A DNA stretch of 64,000 nt from Prinia subflava. Lineage: Eukaryota; Chordata; Aves; Passeriformes; Cisticolidae. A program made the translations under genes and the position numbers. Location: the NCBI RefSeq assembly GCF_021018805.1, contig NC_086247.1, positions 140,054,102 to 140,118,101 on the forward strand, in the 5' to 3' direction. Below the pieces are notes generated by a model. It was given only the letters and a program-made list of their open reading frames with translations. It ran no database searches and was not told the DNA's origin. This document shows positions 61,429 to 64,000 of this stretch, piece after piece; the stretch's first letter is position 1, and the number at the start of each line of letters is the position of its first letter.

Positions 61429-61923
61429 AAGGAAGGAAGGAAGGAAGGAAGGAAGGAAGGAAGGAAGGAAGGAAGGAAGGAAGGAAGGAAGGAAGGAAGG
61501 AAGGAAGGAAGGAAGGAAGGAAGGAAGGAAGGAAGGAAGGAAGGAAGGAAGGAAGGAAGGAAGGAAGGAAGGAAGGAAGGAAGGAAGGAAGGAAGGAAGG
61601 AAGGAAGGAAGGAAGGAAGGAAGGAAGGAAGGAAGGAAGGAAGGAAGGAAGGAAGGAAGGAAGGAAGGAAGGAAGGAAGGAAGGAAGGAAGGAAGGAAGG
61701 AAGGAAGGAAGGAAGGAAGGAAGGAAGGAAGGAAGGAAGGAAGGAAGGAAGGAAGGAAGGAAGGAAGGAAGGAAGGAAGGAAGGAAGGAAGGAAGGAAGG
61801 AAGGAAGGAAGGAAGGAAGGAAGGAAGGAAGGAAGGAAGGAAGGAAGGAAGGAAGGAAGGAAGGAAGGAAGGAAGGAAGGAAGGAAGGAAGGAAGGAAGG
61901 AAGGAAGGAAGGAAGGAAGGAAG
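60727..61923. repeat. (GGCA/GGAA)n tetranucleotide array, 1.2 kb
   Basis: An uninterrupted array of about 299 tetramers, every one GGAA or GGCA. GGCA is dense at the 5' side (60.73-61.02 kb), then spaced every second unit (8-bp period, 61007-61066), mostly every third (12-bp period, 61063-61111 and 61191-61278), then every fifth (20-bp period, 61303-61346). From 61415 to 61923 it is pure GGAA, about 127 units. Open frames of 425-447 codons (GRKA/GRKE-type on plus, LPSF/LPAF on minus) follow automatically from the repeat and are not genes. GGAA is also the core ETS-factor word, so ETS binding is possible in principle. Confidence 0.98.
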
Positions 61924-63083
61924 TTGGCTTAGGTTAGAAAACAACAAACCAAAAAGAGTTTCCCAGCAGATGATAAGACTGCTGATTTAGATAAAATAAA
62001 AACTAGGATGTGTAATACATTGCAAAACAATTCAGAGCCTCTTTGCTTTATATTTAAATCACAGCACTGAAACATCCAGGAAAATTAAACTTTTATGAGA
62101 GAAAAATTATGCCCACTGAGTACTTGGAGCTTCAGGACTATGTGGGATTGGTTTTATTTACATATATTTCTTGGTTTTCCCTGCTTCCTTAGCCATTTTA
62201 CCAGAAATCCTGTCCCTCATAACCTTCAGATGAGATGATTATATGGCATGCAGATTCTCTGTTTTGGTCTAAACAATTTGAATTCATTTAAATTGAAGGT
62301 CTGAGCTTGCTCTTTATAAAATTGAACAGGTTACAGAGACTTAGCTCACGTACTCAGTTTATGGATAATGCCCAACTCATATGAGCAGATGAATTGGCAC
62401 ACTGGAAGTAGAGATGGCCATGTGAAAACTGCCTGTAGATCAGGAGTTTCATGTCATGCAGTTAATTAGGCAGGGCCAGGGGACATTCCCAGGCACTGGA
62501 GCTTGATTATTTATACTATGAAATTGTTAGGATGATGTCTGGCGTGTTTTTGGCAAAGGTACAAACACCCCATCTAACAGAATGCCAAGCAATTCCCAGG
62601 AACAGCGTGGGGAAGGAATCCTTCTCCATAGGCAGTTTGCATTCTGCCACCCTGTTCTGGAGGGTAAGTTAATTCAGTAGTACAAATTCAGGCTGTTCTG
62701 CATCAGTTTGCTTCAGTGCCAGCAAATGTTCCTGGGCATGCTTAATTTACTCATAAAGATGTAGCCATAGGTCCTATTCATGGACACAGTGCTGATTCAG
62801 TCGGCTTCCCAGTCTATTAAAATTGAGATAGAGTTTGATTCATTGCAAGCAAGATAAATATTTGGAAATGCAGTAGAGGTGAAACCAGCAGGAGCCTGGG
62901 AAAAAAGTCCAGCTGCAGGAGGATCTGCTTTGAGAATAAACAGTAATAAAAATACACTGGCTACAGATGTAAGTTCATCTAAGGAAACAAAATGAGAATG
63001 TGTTGAGCTGGCACAAAAAAACAATTATGTTGGTGAGCCATAGAATTAATGAAGTCTGATTTGCTATGATTTGTGTTTCTCAG
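61924..63083. other. Unique non-coding sequence
   Basis: No gene or transposon recognised between the microsatellite and the CR1 endonuclease region. Confidence 0.5.
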
Positions 63084-63700
63084 TTGGTTGACATTGTGCA
63101 GCAGGAAAACTATGACATAGTTGCCATCACAGAAACATGTTGGGATGACTCACACAACTGAGTGCTGCAAGGGCTGGCTATGAACCCTTCAAGAGGGACA
63201 GACAAGGAAGGAGACATGGTGGGGTAGCCCTGGTACAACATGGTATATGTTAGGGACAGTTTTGATTGCCTAGAACTAAGTGATAGAGGCACTAGAGTTG
63301 AGTGTTTATGAGTAAGAGTCATGGGGAAGGCCAACAGGGAATATCCTGGTGGGAACTTGTTACTGACCACCCAACCAGGACGAAGATGCAAACAAAATAT
63401 TCTGTAAGCAGCTGACAGAAGACTCCCAATCACTGGCCCTTGGTCTCATGGGGGTCTTCAGCTTACCACATTTCTGTTGGAATTATAATGCAGCAGAGAT
63501 GAAACAGTCTAGGAAGTTCCTGGAGTGTGTGGAGGATAACTTCCTGACACAGCTGGTGAGTGAGCCTTGGGAAGGCACCTGCTGGAGCTGCTGTTTGGGA
63601 ACAGAGGACTGGTGGGTGATGTGGTGGTCAGAGCATGTCTTGGACACAGGAGAAGTAAGGAGGGCAAGTAAGTAGAACTGCTACGTGGACTTCCCAAGGA
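63084..63700 (+). pseudogene. Dead APE-type endonuclease domain of CR1 ORF2
   Basis: In live CR1 this domain nicks the target DNA to prime reverse transcription. Here the reading frame starts V-D-I-V-Q-Q-E-N-Y-D-I-V-A-I-T-E-T and meets a stop at 63159-63161, apparently after a one-base loss in the usual 'gactgg ggtgct' text. A later open stretch (63448-63675) reads GVFSLPHFCWNYNAAEMKQS, then RKFLECVEDNFLTQLVSEP, which is the domain's C-terminal part. The GDFN-type catalytic motif has become GVFS, so the metal-binding/catalytic Asp is lost. Several stops and frameshifts separate the two stretches. Copy inactive; no gene product expected. Confidence 0.85.
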
Positions 63701-64000
63701 CAGACTTTGGCCTGTTAAGGAGCCTGGTTCACAGAGTTCACAGAGTCTCTTGGGAGACAGTCCTGGAGGACAAAGACAAGCCAGCAGGGAAGAAAGCAGG
63801 CCTGACTGAACAAAAAGCTTGATTGGAATTCAGGGGGAAAAAAGGAGAGTTTTTGACCTTTGGACGAAGAGTCAGGTCACTTAGGAGGGCTACAATGATG
63901 TTATGACATTATGCAAAGACAAAATTAGAAGGACGAAGGTCAGTCTAGAACTTAAATCTGCCTATCACCATAAAAGACAATAAAAATATTTCTATAAATA
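63084..64000 (+). mobile_element. CR1 LINE, ORF2 endonuclease region, continues past window end
   Basis: The words follow CR1 ORF2 from within the endonuclease domain: 'tatgacatagttgccatcac', 'tgttgggatgactcacac', 'gacaaggaaggagacatgg', 'ttgttactgaccacccaacc', 'atattctgtaagcagctg', 'aagttcctggagtgtgtgga', 'ttcctgacacagctggtgag', 'actttggcctgttaagg', 'ggaaaaaaggagagttttt', ending with 'aatatttctataaata' at the window edge, where active copies go on to the RT. It begins abruptly at about 63084, so ORF1 and the ORF2 start are missing. Confidence 0.94.

Noticed and set aside
48746..61923. CRISPR-like or satellite array
   Set aside because: Units are 4 bp without spacers, so these are microsatellites.
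60640..61990. Open frames of 425-447 codons on both strands
   Set aside because: They are translations of the GGCA/GGAA array. A 4-base unit without stop codons stays open in all frames and gives repetitive tetrapeptides; there is no non-repeat domain.
1..64000. Prokaryotic operons, phage or defence systems
   Set aside because: No long non-repeat open frames, no ribosome-binding-site pattern, and abundant vertebrate retrotransposons; the DNA is eukaryotic and non-coding.

Overview
The window looks like non-coding DNA from a bird nuclear genome, either a gene desert or the inside of very long introns. The case for a bird rests on the repeats. At least seven fragments are recognisable as CR1 (chicken repeat 1) LINEs, several ending in the short ATTCTATGA / ATTCTGTGA terminal repeats typical of avian CR1. 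There is one clear ancient MIR-type SINE and no Alu, L1 or B-type SINEs. By eye the base composition is AT-rich. I found no protein-coding gene, tRNA, rRNA, CRISPR array or any prokaryotic or viral gene cassette. The open frames of 60-190 codons elsewhere in the window resemble no protein family I know and look like chance. The longest open frames (160-447 codons) are translations of tetranucleotide microsatellites.

Layout. 1-21.8 kb is mostly unique sequence. It holds a (TA)n tract at 1.32 kb, a poly-T at 2.36 kb, a possible conserved element at about 8.65-9.2 kb with clustered ATTAAAG heptamers, a TG-rich microsatellite at 11.9 kb, and a perfect 21-bp-arm palindrome with a second hairpin beside it at 16.95 kb. 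21.8-37.98 kb is the retrotransposon-rich part: two opposed CR1 scraps (21.8-22.2 kb), a MIR (23.15 kb), a CR1 3' end on + (26.1 kb), a CR1 3' end on - (30.0 kb), an old turtle/L3-like CR1 with a decayed reverse transcriptase (33.4-34.3 kb), and another CR1 with RT remnant and 3' part (37.2-38.0 kb). 38-47.5 kb is AT-rich unique sequence with several homopolymer tracts. 47.5 kb has a small internally deleted CR1. 48.75-49.2 kb is a (CTTC)n array and 60.73-61.92 kb is a 1.2-kb (GGCA/GGAA)n array. These two are the same repeat in opposite orientation. 63.08 kb to the window end is the 5' half of a CR1 ORF2 (endonuclease region) that runs out of the window.

No set of genes works together here. 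All mobile elements appear dead, with stops, frameshifts, lost catalytic residues or truncation. I did not find a new biological system. The features most worth a second look are the internal organisation of the GGCA/GGAA array, the double hairpin at 16.95 kb, the ATTAAAG cluster near 9 kb, and the internally deleted CR1 at 47.5 kb.
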